From Oryzias latipes (Eukaryota; Chordata; Actinopteri; Beloniformes; Adrianichthyidae), in NCBI RefSeq assembly GCF_002234675.1, contig NC_019870.2, positions 5,712,485-5,776,484 of the forward strand: a stretch of 64,000 nt of DNA. Reading direction: 5' to 3'. Below, piece by piece: positions 1 to 11,305 of the stretch. Below the pieces are notes generated by a model that was given only the letters and a program-made list of their open reading frames with translations, made no database searches and had not been told where the DNA came from. How positions within the stretch are numbered: position 1 is the first letter of the stretch; every line of letters starts with the position of its first letter. The translations under genes and the position numbers were made by a program.

Positions 1-356
1 AATATATTCACGGACCGGCCTGTGTGAGGCTGAAGTGAGTTTCCGTTTTTCTTTTTTTAGCTTCCAGTTTCCCCTAACTTTTGATGTTAGAGTTTCTCTT
101 CATCCTCTGTAACATATCTGCAGCTGCTTTAACTTGTATTTGTACTCTAGATTTTGTGGAGGAATCATTTAAATGTGAAATTGATTTAGCCCTTGCTGTC
201 AGAGCGGAAACTGTAGAATTAGACGCCAACTTCAGGCCTCTGACTTTTAAGGTGTGACGGATAAATACAAAAGAAAAGGTCACTAAAACTGGTATTTTTT
301 AAAACATAATCATAAACATAAATTCAATGTTTGAACAACTTCATTAGCAGCATCGT
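1..356 (+). repeat. Interspersed repeat, copy 1 (truncated by window edge)
   Basis: This stretch matches 25975-26240 in hexb intron 10 in the same orientation. Shared landmarks include a 'cacggacc(g/c)gcctgt' block near the left side, 'gacttttaaggt', 'ggtcactaaaact' and a right end 'attagcagcat..cgttgca'. No coding potential is visible; the short minus-strand ORF at 74-283 is chance. The family is not identified. Confidence 0.6.
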
Positions 357-384
357 TGCAAAGCTATGTACACATCACCATTGC

Positions 385-625
385 CAACACCTGTTCAAGC
401 GGCCACTTCCAATGAAAATGTCGATGTAAATGTGCGTAAATGCGCATTTTAGGCTTTCATGGTTAAAATGTCCATGTTCAGGTGTAGCTACGCAAGTTTT
501 TACAAATGTTTAATGGGGGTATACGTACAAAACACATGGCCATTGAACGCATTTTGCCAGTCAAGCCAGATCGAACTTTGACCAATCAGGGACTCGGTGG
601 TTTTATCTGGTGAGCCCAGACATGG
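385..625 (+). repeat. Interspersed repeat, related to 29395-29700 (inverted)
   Basis: A block reading 'gaactttgacc..agggactcgg' recurs in reverse complement in the last hexb intron around 29395-29460, together with a 'cgtacaaaac' block. The similarity is patchy, so the boundaries are approximate and the family is not identified. Confidence 0.4.
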
Positions 626-1552
626 CACCCAGCCTGACGACGTCTGTGTTTGTTTTACAAATTCTGTTTTGTGCTAAATTCGATAAATTTGCACGGCTTT
701 GACATTTCGCACCAAGCCTCTTCCAACTCTAGGTGGCGGGCATGTGCCAGTAAACAGTAGAAAAAGAAGAAGCTCCTCCCAGCTCGTCCAGTGGGAACAC
801 CATTTTCTCTTTCCTCACTGGCTCTTTTCTGTGGAAAGTAGCCTTTTAAATACATTTGTTTTAGTTAATTTTGCTTGCTTGGCGGTTTCAACTTAGTGGT
901 CAATGCAGCCACTTTTAATTGGCTGATGTATTTTTTGACATGTGACTGAGCGACTTGAGAATGAGTGGGATGTGGTGGGGAGAATCCAGTAGTTTTTCAA
1001 AACAAAACTTCCTTCAGAATCCGATCATAAATAAAATGTAGATCATCTCTTTTTTCTGTGTACCAACTGTCCCATGAACTGGTGGTTCATGGGTCGGGGG
1101 TAATTGGGTCTAAACGGTTGTTTTAGCACACTCAACCGATATTTTTGTTTATTGTTCAGGAATGTTACTGATAACTGATATCTTTATTAGCATTTTTTTT
1201 TTGCTAACAACACAAAGTCAAACTTTCAGCAGCATTATCTATATATTTATGGTATCTACTGAAGATAAAAGTTTTCATAACTCTATAAACTGACGATGCA
1301 GTTGTAGGAATCCCAAAAACTCAAGTCAAGTTTTATAATGCAGATATTTAAATAAATATACTTGTAAAGAACTTTTAAAGCAGAAAACTTTCCTTCACTC
1401 CAATGTTTGAAAGCTTTCTTTCTTCTCAAAAATGCATCCGGCTTGCTACCAGTGCAGAGGTCAAAGGCAATGGGCTTCAAAGGCAATGGGCTTCATTAGT
1501 GCACATGTCGGGGGTAATTTACACATTTATAGATGCACGAGATTTTGGTTCA

Positions 1553-1759
1553 ACCCTTGTGCTATCTTAGATGACCCCACCCTTACATTGACGTGTTCTC
1601 CTTACCATAACAAAGGTGGATAAAGGTGGAAAGATTTCATGTAATCCATGGACACCAGTGAAGATCACAAATCATTGAAGAAAAAAGGTTCAGTGCACTG
1701 TCTAGTGGGTCTAGATGACCCAACTCCCAATGTTAAAGTGCCTAGGATAGCACAAGTGT
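1553..1759 (+). mobile_element. MITE, ACCCTTGTGCTATC family, copy 1
   Basis: Non-autonomous DNA element of about 200 bp with terminal inverted repeats ACCCTTGTGCTATC / GATAGCACAAGGGT (the right end has one change here). Three other copies lie in this window (28311-28507, 31588-31784, 44403-45265). The two cleanest copies are flanked by TA dinucleotides, which suggests a Tc1/mariner-like or other TA-targeting transposase. It encodes nothing. Flanking TA is not preserved at this copy. Confidence 0.75.
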
Positions 1760-1992
1760 TAATTGTGTAACAGTTTCAGAATGATGTTTTCGAAGAAGAA
1801 AAAAAATGTAAGAGGTTTGTGTTCTCATTATTTTCTGTTATTTCTTTCTCTCAGACAGTCCATATGTACAGAGGAGGTCAGATGTTAATTAGCAGTTGGA
1901 ATTTTACTGAAAAAGTGTGGAAATTGAAAATGTGTTGGGGTGTTTTTTTTCCGGTGTGTGGGCCAGCTTGTGTCGGTTGTGGCCACAGCCTG

Positions 1993-2009
1993 CCGTTGCC
2001 GGGCAACGG
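1993..2009. promoter_or_regulatory. Perfect X-box-like palindrome (RFX-type site)
   Basis: The core is GTTGCC-G-GGCAAC, extended to an 8 bp arm on each side of a single G. It fits the RFX-factor X-box pattern GTNRCC(0-3N)RGYAAC on both strands. It lies in a GC-richer, apparently non-repetitive block (about 1930-2700), about 7.5 kb beyond the enc1 stop. Whether it is an enhancer is inference. Confidence 0.4.
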
Positions 2010-4516
2010 TGACATTGAGGTGCATTGTTTTGATTCACGCTGGGCCACACATCCGAACTGCCCACACAAAACCCTGGATGTGAAGCGGTCCAGCCAGGCC
2101 TCGTTTAAACCAAGCACCAGTACCCAGAGAATTCAAAGGGGCTCGAAGGGCTGCCCCATCCGGGGGGTGGGGGGGTAAGGCTCGCTTCCTGGCCGACAGG
2201 AAGTCCAACTTCCTGTCTTGATTAATGGAGGGGAGCTTAGGGATCACACAGAGGGGCCTCCCACACACAGAGCCCCCACATTTCACCTTATGTGTCAACC
2301 TCCTCTTCCTCTCCTCGCTCTCACGGTGTTTGAGACTCTCCTTCCCCCCCCCCGGGTAAAAGGCAGCAGATAAGACTTGTTTTCTTCAACGTTGCAGCAG
2401 ATTTTGTAAATGCCAGAATATCCTGTTTACTTCTCCGGTTCTCCCTCCTCCTTGAATCTGGGCGTATTTTGTCAGATGAGGGTCAGGATCCAGTTAAACT
2501 GGTGTTTCTCAAACACCTCGCGCTGGTCAGGAGTCGTGTCAGGTTGAGGAATGTAAACAGCGAGGGAGCCAGACTCCCAGAGCTGGCAGAATGTGGCGCT
2601 GTTTTCTTTTGCTCTGCAGTTTTTAATGGGATGTAAGACTTGTTACAAACCAGGGAACGTCAGACCCAGCAAGACTTCGTCACTGCTTTGCAGTCCATTT
2701 CACTGATGATCAGTGTTCAGAGGGGGGTAAAGGAAGGGAGAAGGGGGGGCAGGCCAGGAAAGAAGCCGGGTGGTAGGGAGGGGAGAACACAGAGAGGTGC
2801 TTTTTAAGATTTCATGTTGTCCTCCAGCCCCCACACTTTGCAGAAAAAGGTTGCTGTTGCCAAGGTGACTTGACAGAGAAAGGGAAAGTATCTGGCTGCT
2901 TTGCCTGTTCTTGTGCAGGGAGCTTAGAAGCCAGAGGCATAGATAAGACATATTCAATCCTCCACAGAACAAAACCGCACACGCATGATATGCTGCCTTA
3001 AATACCTCAAGACATTTTGCGCTGTCATCTTTTTTTTCCTTTTTCCAAATGAGCACTGGCGAAACGAGTAAAAAAAAGGAACAAAAGCCTTCAGTTAAGA
3101 GGAAAAAACTCTTATGTTTATTAGCCATGAATTTCACATTGTGAAAAAAATCACATGTACAAAATAACACCATAAAAATAGAAATTAAACTTTACATGAC
3201 AAAAAGAAAAACCAAAAGATTGATGCTCACTTGACAGTATTTTCTGGAATCCTAGATAAAACCCAGTCGAAATGGGGGAAATACCACCCGACAATTAGGT
3301 GCAAATTGAAGGGGCATTCATTACTTGCCGTTGCCGGGGAAACCCGTGTTCTGCGGGAAAAAAATGCTTTCATCTGATTGGTTGAGTCTCTTGAGTTCGG
3401 CGGTTTGATGAGGTCAACACAATGGAGCTGCAATGGTCTCCGTGCAAGTCTCGAAATTCACAATAAAAGGTGTTTTAGGGCGGCTTAAAGGGGCTCAACG
3501 GGAACTCGCACGGCTCCTCGAGTCCACAGGCAAGAAAGAAAATATACACATTTCACCACGACATTACCTTCTACAACCAAAAAGGCTGTTGTAACAAGTC
3601 AATGTTCAGGTCGACTGGACAAGACAAATACACAGATATTCACAGAGTGTTTTAAGACATTTCACTGCTTTTTGGTCTGCAGGAACTTGCAGCTTTTCTT
3701 TTTTTTCTTTGTCTTTTTAACGTGCATTAATGACACTATGGTGAAAAGCACTGCGGTGTCTGCCCTTAGCAATGCACAGCTTTCTGGGTAGAAGACTTTC
3801 TCAACCAAATGGACAGTCCTCCAGCTGTCCTTGGTGCAGCTGCAAAACTCCTAACCGTGCCAGGGTTGTCCTTCCGTACCTTTAGTAGGCCATGGTTCAC
3901 ACGTGTTGCCATTCCGGCAGTCATTTATTGAAATTTTTTAATTTTATCTCACTTCAGCCATGTTTGAGTCCAGGTTTAAAAAAAATTTTTTTTGTGTGTT
4001 GCAAGAACCATGAGATCTCTGCGCTCATGTCATTCCTTTTCTATCCACCCTGAAACTGCTAAAAAAAACAGAGGAGGTGCACCTCCAAGCCTGTTAAAGA
4101 GCAAATTCCTCCTGGGAAGGATTGAACTGTGCAAAACGCAGCCCCGCTGAGACCAAAGAAAAAAACAAAACACAACACCTGGCCATGCATGACACAACCC
4201 AAACGTACATTCACATATGGATGCAGGCAGAGAAGGAAATGAAAGCATATTTTAACAAAAGAGTTATAGTTTTTATATAAATTAAGACTACATTGCAGTA
4301 AGTTTATGAAAAAACTGGTATATTCTCAGTTTGTGTTAAGGTGATTTCTGCAGAGACCATGCCAGTTTGACTGAATCACTATGAGTGGACATGCTCAAAA
4401 AAAGAGAAGGTCGTTCATTGTGACTCAGCAAGCTTTGATCAGAAGAACAGAAGCACAGCCGGTCTAATACAGCATTAAGAGTACAGTTCAAAGTGACATC
4501 GCTCCTTCTGAAGCCT
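2010..4516. other. No gene recognised; unique-looking sequence, possible distal 3'UTR
   Basis: No open frame here looks like a protein (the longest, 157 codons on the minus strand at 2700-3173, is low-complexity and unrecognisable). The sequence is mostly non-repetitive. An AATAAA on the minus strand at 3118-3123 could end a long 3'UTR belonging to the candidate terminal exon at 4982-5035. That link is speculation. Confidence 0.3.
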
Positions 4517-4694
4517 TCAATCCAGACACTGGAAACAGTCCTGGCAGGCATCAACACAAAGATCCAGATATGTAAGGTCGTGACCTGGGGGTACCTCAAC
4601 CCCCCCCTCCTCTCCTGGCCTTGCACAGATCCCCTCGATCCTCCTCAACATCAGCTGCTGTTGCTCATCAACGCCTCGTGACTGCCGGCGACAG
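4517..4694 (-). CDS. Candidate terminal coding exon, unknown gene
   Basis: On the minus strand a splice-acceptor-like 'cctctttag' precedes an open frame of about 59 codons ending in TGA at 4517-4519. The translation is not low complexity: it contains a Gln triplet, a run of charged residues and a C-rich end. I do not recognise it. In human, ARHGEF28 lies on this side of ENC1, but I cannot tie the sequence to it. It could equally be a chance frame in a 3'UTR. Confidence 0.15.
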
Positions 4695-4981
4695 CTAAAG
4701 AGGAACTCTTCAAGGTTTGTGTCTGCGTCAGAGCCATGTCTTAAAAGGCTAAAAGAGGAGGGGGAGCATTGCTCCTTCATTATGCCTTTAAAGAAAGCAC
4801 ATTTATTCAGTCTCCCCCCACACCTCAGTCTGCACAAAAAATCCATCATGCTTTTTTTCTGTGTGTCACCAACAGACACAAAGACAGACTAAACAGGAAA
4901 AGAATCGGGGTTTGTGATATGTTTGCATCACGAAAGCACAAGGTGGACACAGAGTTTGTGCCTCATCGAGCAAGCAGCGGT

Positions 4982-5035
4982 TCAGTTGAATGTCCCGGCC
5001 TCCTCCTCAGAAACAGCCGTCCGTGCCTCGGCGTC
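4982..5035 (-). CDS. Candidate terminal coding exon (17 codons), unknown gene
   Basis: A strong minus-strand acceptor (long pyrimidine run, then 'ccgtcag') is followed by an open frame with an acidic stretch (Glu-Glu-Glu) and a TGA stop at 4982-4984. It could be the last coding exon of a minus-strand gene whose other exons I cannot find, with the non-repetitive sequence down to about 3.1 kb as its 3'UTR. No family was recognised. Confidence 0.2.
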   Translation of the reverse strand, partial: DAEARTAVSEEEAGTFN

Positions 5036-6049
5036 CTGACGGAATGAAAAGAAATAGAAAAAAAGAATACAGGCGTCTGTACATCCCTTTCTGATCCAGA
5101 GATGGAGAATGTGTGCTTCTTCACAGTAGGGAGACCGGTAGATGATGCAAAAAAGGGAAATCTGAGGAGAGAAGAATGACTTGTTAAACTGACTAATGAG
5201 CTTTCAGGATGTGCCTGAAAGCGAGCTAAGTCAGACAAGTTAAAAGGTGACTTATTAATTATTCAAGCGGAGAAGAGCAGGAGGAAGGTAAAAGCAGGAG
5301 ATGACATACATCAAGGTAAAGAAAGTCACACCGAACAGTGTTTATGTGATGTATATCAGCTCAGGTCCAGTATTAATAATTACCTTAGAAAGAGATGATT
5401 TTAAAAGCAGTTTCTAACAATAACATCTCAGAGGAAGTTTTACAGAGCCTGTGTGAAACACTGTCCACTCTGCGTCCCCCGCCTGACTAATAGATTTAGT
5501 AAATCCAGCAGCTCCAATTCCTCGTACCCCCTGGCCTCCATCCAGCTTCTTATCTCCCCCTCAGCCCAACACAAGTTTCACATCTGAGTGCATTTTACGC
5601 TCACAGCTTCATTCTGACCTTTTCCATTTTTAAAGCGTTTGCTTATTACTCGTCTATCTTTACTGCACAGATGGCTGCAGGCTTGGTGGCCCGTCTAATG
5701 TGAATGTAATGTCATTAAGTATCTCTAACCGGAACCTTTTCATGCTGTTGGACACACAAAGTCAAAGGGAGTGTGTGAATGCACCCCAGAGAGCCTGAAA
5801 GCTGGATCCGGTCAGAGGTTACAGGGATCTTCTCTGAGTAACTTTCCATTAAATCGGGTTCATGTTTACGGAGCGTTTATTTTTTAACCTTTTAAATGGA
5901 AAGCTAAAACTCAGATGTCGTGAAATTTGATTTTTTTATTGTCATAATGTCCAGCCATTACTTGTTTCTTTAGCCTTTCAAGCCTTGAACATTTCTTAAG
6001 CTTGAGTTTGAGTTTGGCTAAGTTGAACTCTAAACTCTTCAGACTCTTA

Positions 6050-6112
6050 AGCGTCTTTGTGTGCCATTTAAAGCGCTATACAAATAAAATTTATTATTAT
6101 TATTATTATTTA
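6050..6112 (+). repeat. Probable LINE 3' tail ending in a (TTA)n microsatellite
   Basis: The motif 'aaagcgctatacaaataaaa' followed by repeated TTA is the typical 3' end of truncated L2/CR1-type retrotransposon copies in fish genomes. Only the tail is visible. The stretch 5240-6050 before it holds nothing I can name. Confidence 0.5.
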
Positions 6113-6209
6113 GAATGTCAGACTACTTGGCCAGCATTGAGTGATTTTGTTCAAACGTGTAAATCTGGGTCATTGTTTTGTTTCGGTTCAGTAGGAAAGC
6201 AATGATCCA

Positions 6210-6790
6210 CTTTTCGCAAGATTCGGTTCAATGGTGTGTTTGGTTTTAAGCCGGGAATTGTGGCGCTCCAAGTGATTCGTGTTCCCACAGGAAATAGAAT
6301 GAGATAAACCCATTGACTGTATGTGTGAACTGGACGGCATCCATAAAAAAAGTCTCTGCGATACGAACGCCATCATTTTGATGGCAGGCATTGTTGATAA
6401 GCAATGATTGGTCCAAGTCGGTCTGAGTCAACGTTTCTATGGCAATCGCCAATCAGGAGCGAGCTTGTTGGAAGTTCACACCCCTACCACTTGAAAATGG
6501 GGTCTAAGAATCTGTCAAGCGTTTTGAACGTTGGATGCAAGACCACATGCTTTTATCGAGGCATCTGATTGGTCTGTCTATAACTTGAATAACTTGAACT
6601 ACAGAAAAAATATAATGAAAAAAATGACAAATATCAAAAACATGTTTAAAAAAAAGGTAGCAGAGCAAAAATGGTTATTCTGACAAATATAATAACTGAA
6701 CAACAGCTGTTCATTTCTCTATAGAATTCTATGGGATTTTGGCTTCTTGGTACCACATCCTGTTTGGAATGCCAGGTGGGAGGGATTAAG
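6210..6790 (+). repeat. Interspersed repeat family R1, copy 1
   Basis: Contains the landmarks 'ccattgactgtat', 'tctatggcaa', 'gagcttgttgga', 'accacatgctttta' and 'catctgattggtc', all also seen at 27510-27990 (same strand), 26845-27340 (opposite strand), 19140-19560 and 48961-49167 (partial). It has no coding capacity. The class is unknown; probably a non-autonomous element. Confidence 0.65.
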
Positions 6791-6907
6791 TAATATCTAA
6801 GCATCTTTATAGACTTTTATTCACATTGCCTCATACAATACAAAAAATACTTTTCATTTTCAAAAATAACTTTGTTGTCATTTTCTCAGAAACTGTAAAT
6901 TAAGATA

Positions 6908-7484
6908 CCGTATTTTCCGGACTATAAGTCGCCCTTTTTTCATAGTTTGGCAAGGGGTGCGACTTATACTCCGCAGCGACTTATATTAGAAAATAAATTG
7001 AAATAAATACATTGTTAACCCTCCTGTTATGTTCATTTGTGAGGAACAGAGATGATGTTCCTGGGTCAATTTGATGTATGAGGTATGTTAAGTGTTAAGA
7101 GTATGTTAAGTGACTCAGAGAATCAGCAAACATTTTTTTACAGTAAGATCTTGAAGGCGAAAAACATAATATTCTATTTTCCAATGATTTCATAGATTCA
7201 GAAATGCAATAAAAATGACAACTGTTTCTACAAATACAGGATGAAAACAGAGTATTAGTTGGCCAATGATGCTTCATGAAAGGAATAAATAAATAAGTTT
7301 GAGAAAAAATTACTGTGAAATTATTAGATAAACAGTCTGCTATGATTGTGTCATATAAGGTTGTGAAAGTTAAAATGCGACTTATAGTCCAGTGCGACTT
7401 ATCTGTGTTTTTTTCTACTTTATAATGCATTTTTGGGCTGGTGCGACTTATACTCCGGTGCAACTTATAGTCCGGAAAATACGG
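6908..7484 (+). mobile_element. MITE with long TIRs (CCGTATTTTCCGGACTATAAG type)
   Basis: The left end 'ccgtattttccggactataa' is matched by its reverse complement at the right end, 'ttatagtccggaaaatacgg', and both ends are flanked by TA (6906-6907 and 7485-7486). This is a 577 bp non-autonomous element with TA target preference, of a type widespread in animal genomes. The 122-codon minus-strand frame inside it is not a transposase. Confidence 0.85.
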
Positions 7485-7486
7485 TA

Positions 7487-9529
7487 ATTGGTTTGGTGTC
7501 TGCCTTTAGTATTTCAACATAAAATTTTTATTTTGGTCTGTCAATCTGTTTTTTTATTTTTTTTTTCTTACATATTTTTAATCATACTTCTAGTTTTTAT
7601 TTGTCTCCTTCATATCCTCAAAAATTTGGTTGAAAGCAATATATAAATATATATATATATATATGTATCCTTAATGCGAGGACTGTTGATTAATATCATT
7701 GTGTTATTTGATATTTGTCGTTTGGGCCAATAAAAAGCGTTTCAGCAGAAAACTGTTAGAGGAGAAAATCTCCCATGTTGGAATTATTCCCCAGGGAAGA
7801 AGTGGGCTTTTTCCAACTATTTCACAGCAACCAGCTCTTTGTGTGAGGTCTAACAACTTCCTTTTCCTTTTCATTCCCAAACAGTCGTTTTTTTCCCTCC
7901 CATTCCTCTACATTTTACCTTTTCACCACATTCTGTGAGCGGACTGTCAGTTACCATGACAGGCAGCCGTACCAACAACAAAATGTTTTTTATTAAATTT
8001 GTGGCAGGATTCTTCACTTCGCTGAGCACTGTGTTTCTGTGGCTCAGAGATGGTTAAAACCTTCACTCTAGTCTTTCAGGGATGAAACAGAAAAGGTATA
8101 ATAAGTCTTTGAAAAAAGATGTCATTCCGTAAGGAGAAGAGGCAGCATAGACTCACAGGAGAGAAAGCTGCTCTAAGCCGTCTCCTCGCATTATCAAAAA
8201 GGAGACATGCAGAGCTGGTCAGCTGAGAAGTCACTCATCTTTGCTCTTTTTCATTTTCAGGAGGCCTAGGCTGGCGGGCATTTAATAATTTAAAAAATAA
8301 AAAAAGGGGGGGGGGGGTTGGTTGGTAAAGGATTTGTGTGATGTGATGTGATTTTAACCCTGAAGTGAGCTGAAAGACCAGGTTTACCAGCTGACTACCC
8401 ATGCTCCACATACGTCTGGGCTGTTTATCATCATAGCAGGGAGGGGGCAGGGTTGGAGTAAGACTAGAAGAGTATAAATTGAAGCAGAAGAGACTGTCAA
8501 GTCCAAAACGATAAATCCCCAAGACCGGATGACTACTCTGAAGGATGATCCGTGAGCGAGTGGTCTGAGGAGGGTAAGACTCGAGTCGTCCAGCTCTCCC
8601 TCATTACTTCTCCGTTACTTCTTGTAATTGATGATTAATGGTGTCTAACACATCGCAAGGGCCAGGATCCATCCCCGCCACCCCAGGAAAAAAAGTGCAT
8701 AACCTTATCAAAGCAAGGCAACTGAGAGTGGATTAGCCTCACTGGGGTGTCACAGCCTTTTGGTGTGAGACTTGTCTAATTGGAAGACCCCCTTTTTTTT
8801 GCTTTTCAGGGAGATTTCCCCCACAGGGGCCATAAAAGAATCCTATTCTCTTTCAATTACCCTTTCTGTCCTTCGGCCCATCCCCACAGCCACATAACTC
8901 ACTTAACTAACTCACACAAGCCCGATCAGTTCCTCCCTGTAAGTGTGCCCTTCATCATCTGAATGTTCCATTCTTTTTAAACCGAGAAGATGAAGTAATC
9001 CTTTATAATCAGAACATCTGAAGCTTAAGAGGTTGAAGCCATAGCCTGGAATGGTATAACAATGCTAACGTTTCCACTAGCCTCCAAGGGTTAAGCAGTC
9101 TAATTACAATAACTACATAAGAAATATAAAAACGATAGAACCTAACATCCCCAAAGAATTGTAGGCTTACAAAAGCATCAATTGAGTTCCAACTAAATTG
9201 TACACTCAACCATTTAACCACTCACCGAAGATTGATTGGGGACAACAGCCTGATATGTTGCCTACCATCTCTTTGAACACTTAATTGACATTTTTTGAAG
9301 TTGAAATCTTCTTCCTTTAAACGTTTCATCACTTATCCAAGTGGCTTCATCACTTTACTGAGTGGCGGAACCTTTCAAGGAAGAGGAACTCAACGTCATG
9401 ATGTTCCTTGGATGAATGAGAACCTTCACCGACACTTCAAAAACGTGATTTAAAAGACCCAAACCATCAGAAAAGATGACTAGAATAGGTTTATCTTACC
9501 TGATGGAAAAGGTGCAAGAATTTTTGGAT
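7487..9529 (-). other. enc1: Probable enc1 3'UTR and downstream flank
   Basis: This is the region 3' of the enc1 stop on the minus strand. It has no repeats I recognise except poly-G/poly-A tracts near 8290-8318. A minus-strand AATAAA lies at 7989-7994, which would give a 3'UTR of about 1.5 kb; ENC1 transcripts in other vertebrates have long 3'UTRs. The true end is not determinable from sequence alone. Confidence 0.4.
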
Positions 9530-11305
9530 TCAAGCTGGGAGGTGCTTCCAGGTGCTGACGAAAGCCGTAGGAATGAGCGAGTATGGCACAGTAGTGATGC
9601 TGTTCCATGCATCGAGGGTGGGGTCATAGCAGTCAAGAGTTTTACATCGCTGTGTGCCAAAGTATCCGCCCACTACGTACAGTTTGTTTCCCGATGCCAC
9701 CGCCTGGCAACTCATTCGTTTGGCGGTCACATCACCCACTTTTGTCCACTGATAGTTCTCACTGCTGAACTTGTAGGCTGAGCATGCTGAAAATTCTGTA
9801 TCACCACCCATAACGAAGATCTGGTTTCCCAACACTGCGGCAGCCGTGTAACGCCACGGCTGTGGACAGGAGGCCGGAACAGTCCATCGGTTCTCCTGCG
9901 GATCATAACACTGGACTTTGGGCAGTTTGTCGTGAGTGACACTGGTTCCCCCAAAGGCAAACAGCTTGAGCTTTACACTGACGACTGCTGCATTACTCAC
10001 TCCTTCTCTTAAAGGAGCCACCATGGTCCACTTGTTTGCCACGGGGTCAAACTGCTCCACTTGCTTGAGGGACACAGATGGAGAAGCCGGCAAGCAACCA
10101 GTAGCTGCAGTGTGTCCACCAACGACATAGAGACAGTGTTTCAGCTCAGTAGAGCCATGTCCAAACCGGGCGATTAGCATGGGGGCAGCCTTTGACCATT
10201 CCTCATGGACAGTATCATAGACCCAGACATCTTTGGACACTCCGTTCTCTGATCCCCTTCCACCTGTAATGTAGACTTTACAACCAATGGCACATGCACT
10301 GAATTCTTTCCTAGGACTGGGAATGTCAGCTTTGGGAATGATCTCTTTGGCTTTCTGATCAACCAGGTACAACTTGTCACACATGAAGGTCTGCCCACCC
10401 AGAAGGAAGAGGGCATGGCTGGTTTTTCTTGGTCGAGCACATGGGCTGTTGACAACGCCGTCATTCTGCAGGATCTTAAGCTTACAGCGTATAGCCTCAT
10501 CTACCAGTTCCTTACTCTTTGCCTGAGCGTTGATCAGCTCCTCTGTTGACACATTCTCCATTAAAAATATGGCAGGAAGCAGAGCAAGGCGGACTGTTCT
10601 GAGGAGTTCTGGAAGATGGCAGTGCCTCCTCTCCAGATCGTAGTTGATCCAGTTGAGGGCAGCTTCATAAACCAGCCTCTCATCTTCTGTCTCTAGTTCC
10701 TCATGGGACAACAGCTGCACCACCATGTCTTTGGGCAGTTGGAGGAAATCCTCTGTCTTGCAAATAGCAGGGAAGTTGCTAAGACACATGCCCCAGGAGA
10801 GCTCTGACAGCTTGGTGCACTGGTGGGCGTCAGACAGCAGCAGCATGCCAAGGCAGTTGGATGGGTGAAGGTTTCTCTCAAGGAATTCGGCGCAGGCGTC
10901 GCGGATGTCTTGAAACTCCAGCATGTCTCCAGCCTCCAGTAGTGACTCAGCGTTCTCTTCATTGATGACCACGCGCGACGAGTACGCATAATCCAGCAGG
11001 AGTTCTAAAACCTCTGGATGGATGGAGTCCCGGAAGTCCACCTCACTGGCCTGGCTTTCTCTGAGCCCCCCACTGAACATGGCCTCAAAGTATCGACTGC
11101 AGGCAGCCAGCACGGCGCGATGGCAGGGGAAGGTGCGGCTGCCTGCGTGAAGCAGGACATCTGTGAAGAGCCTTTGCTGCCGCAGAGAGTTGAGGTGCAT
11201 GAGGACACTGTCCGCGTAGGAGGACTTGTGAAAAAGGTAGATATTCATGGAGCCGGTGCTGGCTCTGGATTTTCGGTTCTCGTGGACGCACACGGACATT
11301 TTCAT
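9530..11305 (-). CDS. enc1: Ectoderm-neural cortex protein 1 (BTB-BACK-Kelch)
   Basis: Kelch-family protein that acts as a substrate adaptor for CUL3 ubiquitin ligase and associates with actin in neural tissue. The reading frame is a single uninterrupted coding exon of 591 codons, as in mammals. In order it has a BTB domain (about 30-140, with the 'TFPCHRAVLAACSRYFEAMF' core), a BACK domain (about 150-255), then six Kelch repeats (about 300-585) with repeated Gly-Gly and paired Tyr/Trp. Near identity to human ENC1 (589 aa) runs end to end. Two in-frame ATGs lie at 11305 and 11299; the second gives the N-terminus MSVCVHENRK that matches human, so 11299 is the likelier start. A splice acceptor ends at 11312, only 6 bases before the first ATG, so a 5' noncoding exon lies upstream, probably in the CpG island near 15.6 kb. 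Confidence 0.98.
   Translation of the reverse strand: MKMSVCVHENRKSRASTGSMNIYLFHKSSYADSVLMHLNSLRQQRLFTDVLLHAGSRTFPCHRAVLAACSRYFEAMFSGGLRESQASEVDFRDSIHPEVLELLLDYAYSSRVVINEENAESLLEAGDMLEFQDIRDACAEFLERNLHPSNCLGMLLLSDAHQCTKLSELSWGMCLSNFPAICKTEDFLQLPKDMVVQLLSHEELETEDERLVYEAALNWINYDLERRHCHLPELLRTVRLALLPAIFLMENVSTEELINAQAKSKELVDEAIRCKLKILQNDGVVNSPCARPRKTSHALFLLGGQTFMCDKLYLVDQKAKEIIPKADIPSPRKEFSACAIGCKVYITGGRGSENGVSKDVWVYDTVHEEWSKAAPMLIARFGHGSTELKHCLYVVGGHTAATGCLPASPSVSLKQVEQFDPVANKWTMVAPLREGVSNAAVVSVKLKLFAFGGTSVTHDKLPKVQCYDPQENRWTVPASCPQPWRYTAAAVLGNQIFVMGGDTEFSACSAYKFSSENYQWTKVGDVTAKRMSCQAVASGNKLYVVGGYFGTQRCKTLDCYDPTLDAWNSITTVPYSLIPTAFVSTWKHLPA

Noticed and set aside
2700-3173. 157-codon minus-strand frame
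   Set aside because: Low-complexity Phe/Leu/Ser-rich translation with no recognisable family and no conserved pattern.
7095-7463. 122-codon minus-strand frame as transposase
   Set aside because: It lies inside a 577 bp MITE and has no catalytic motif.
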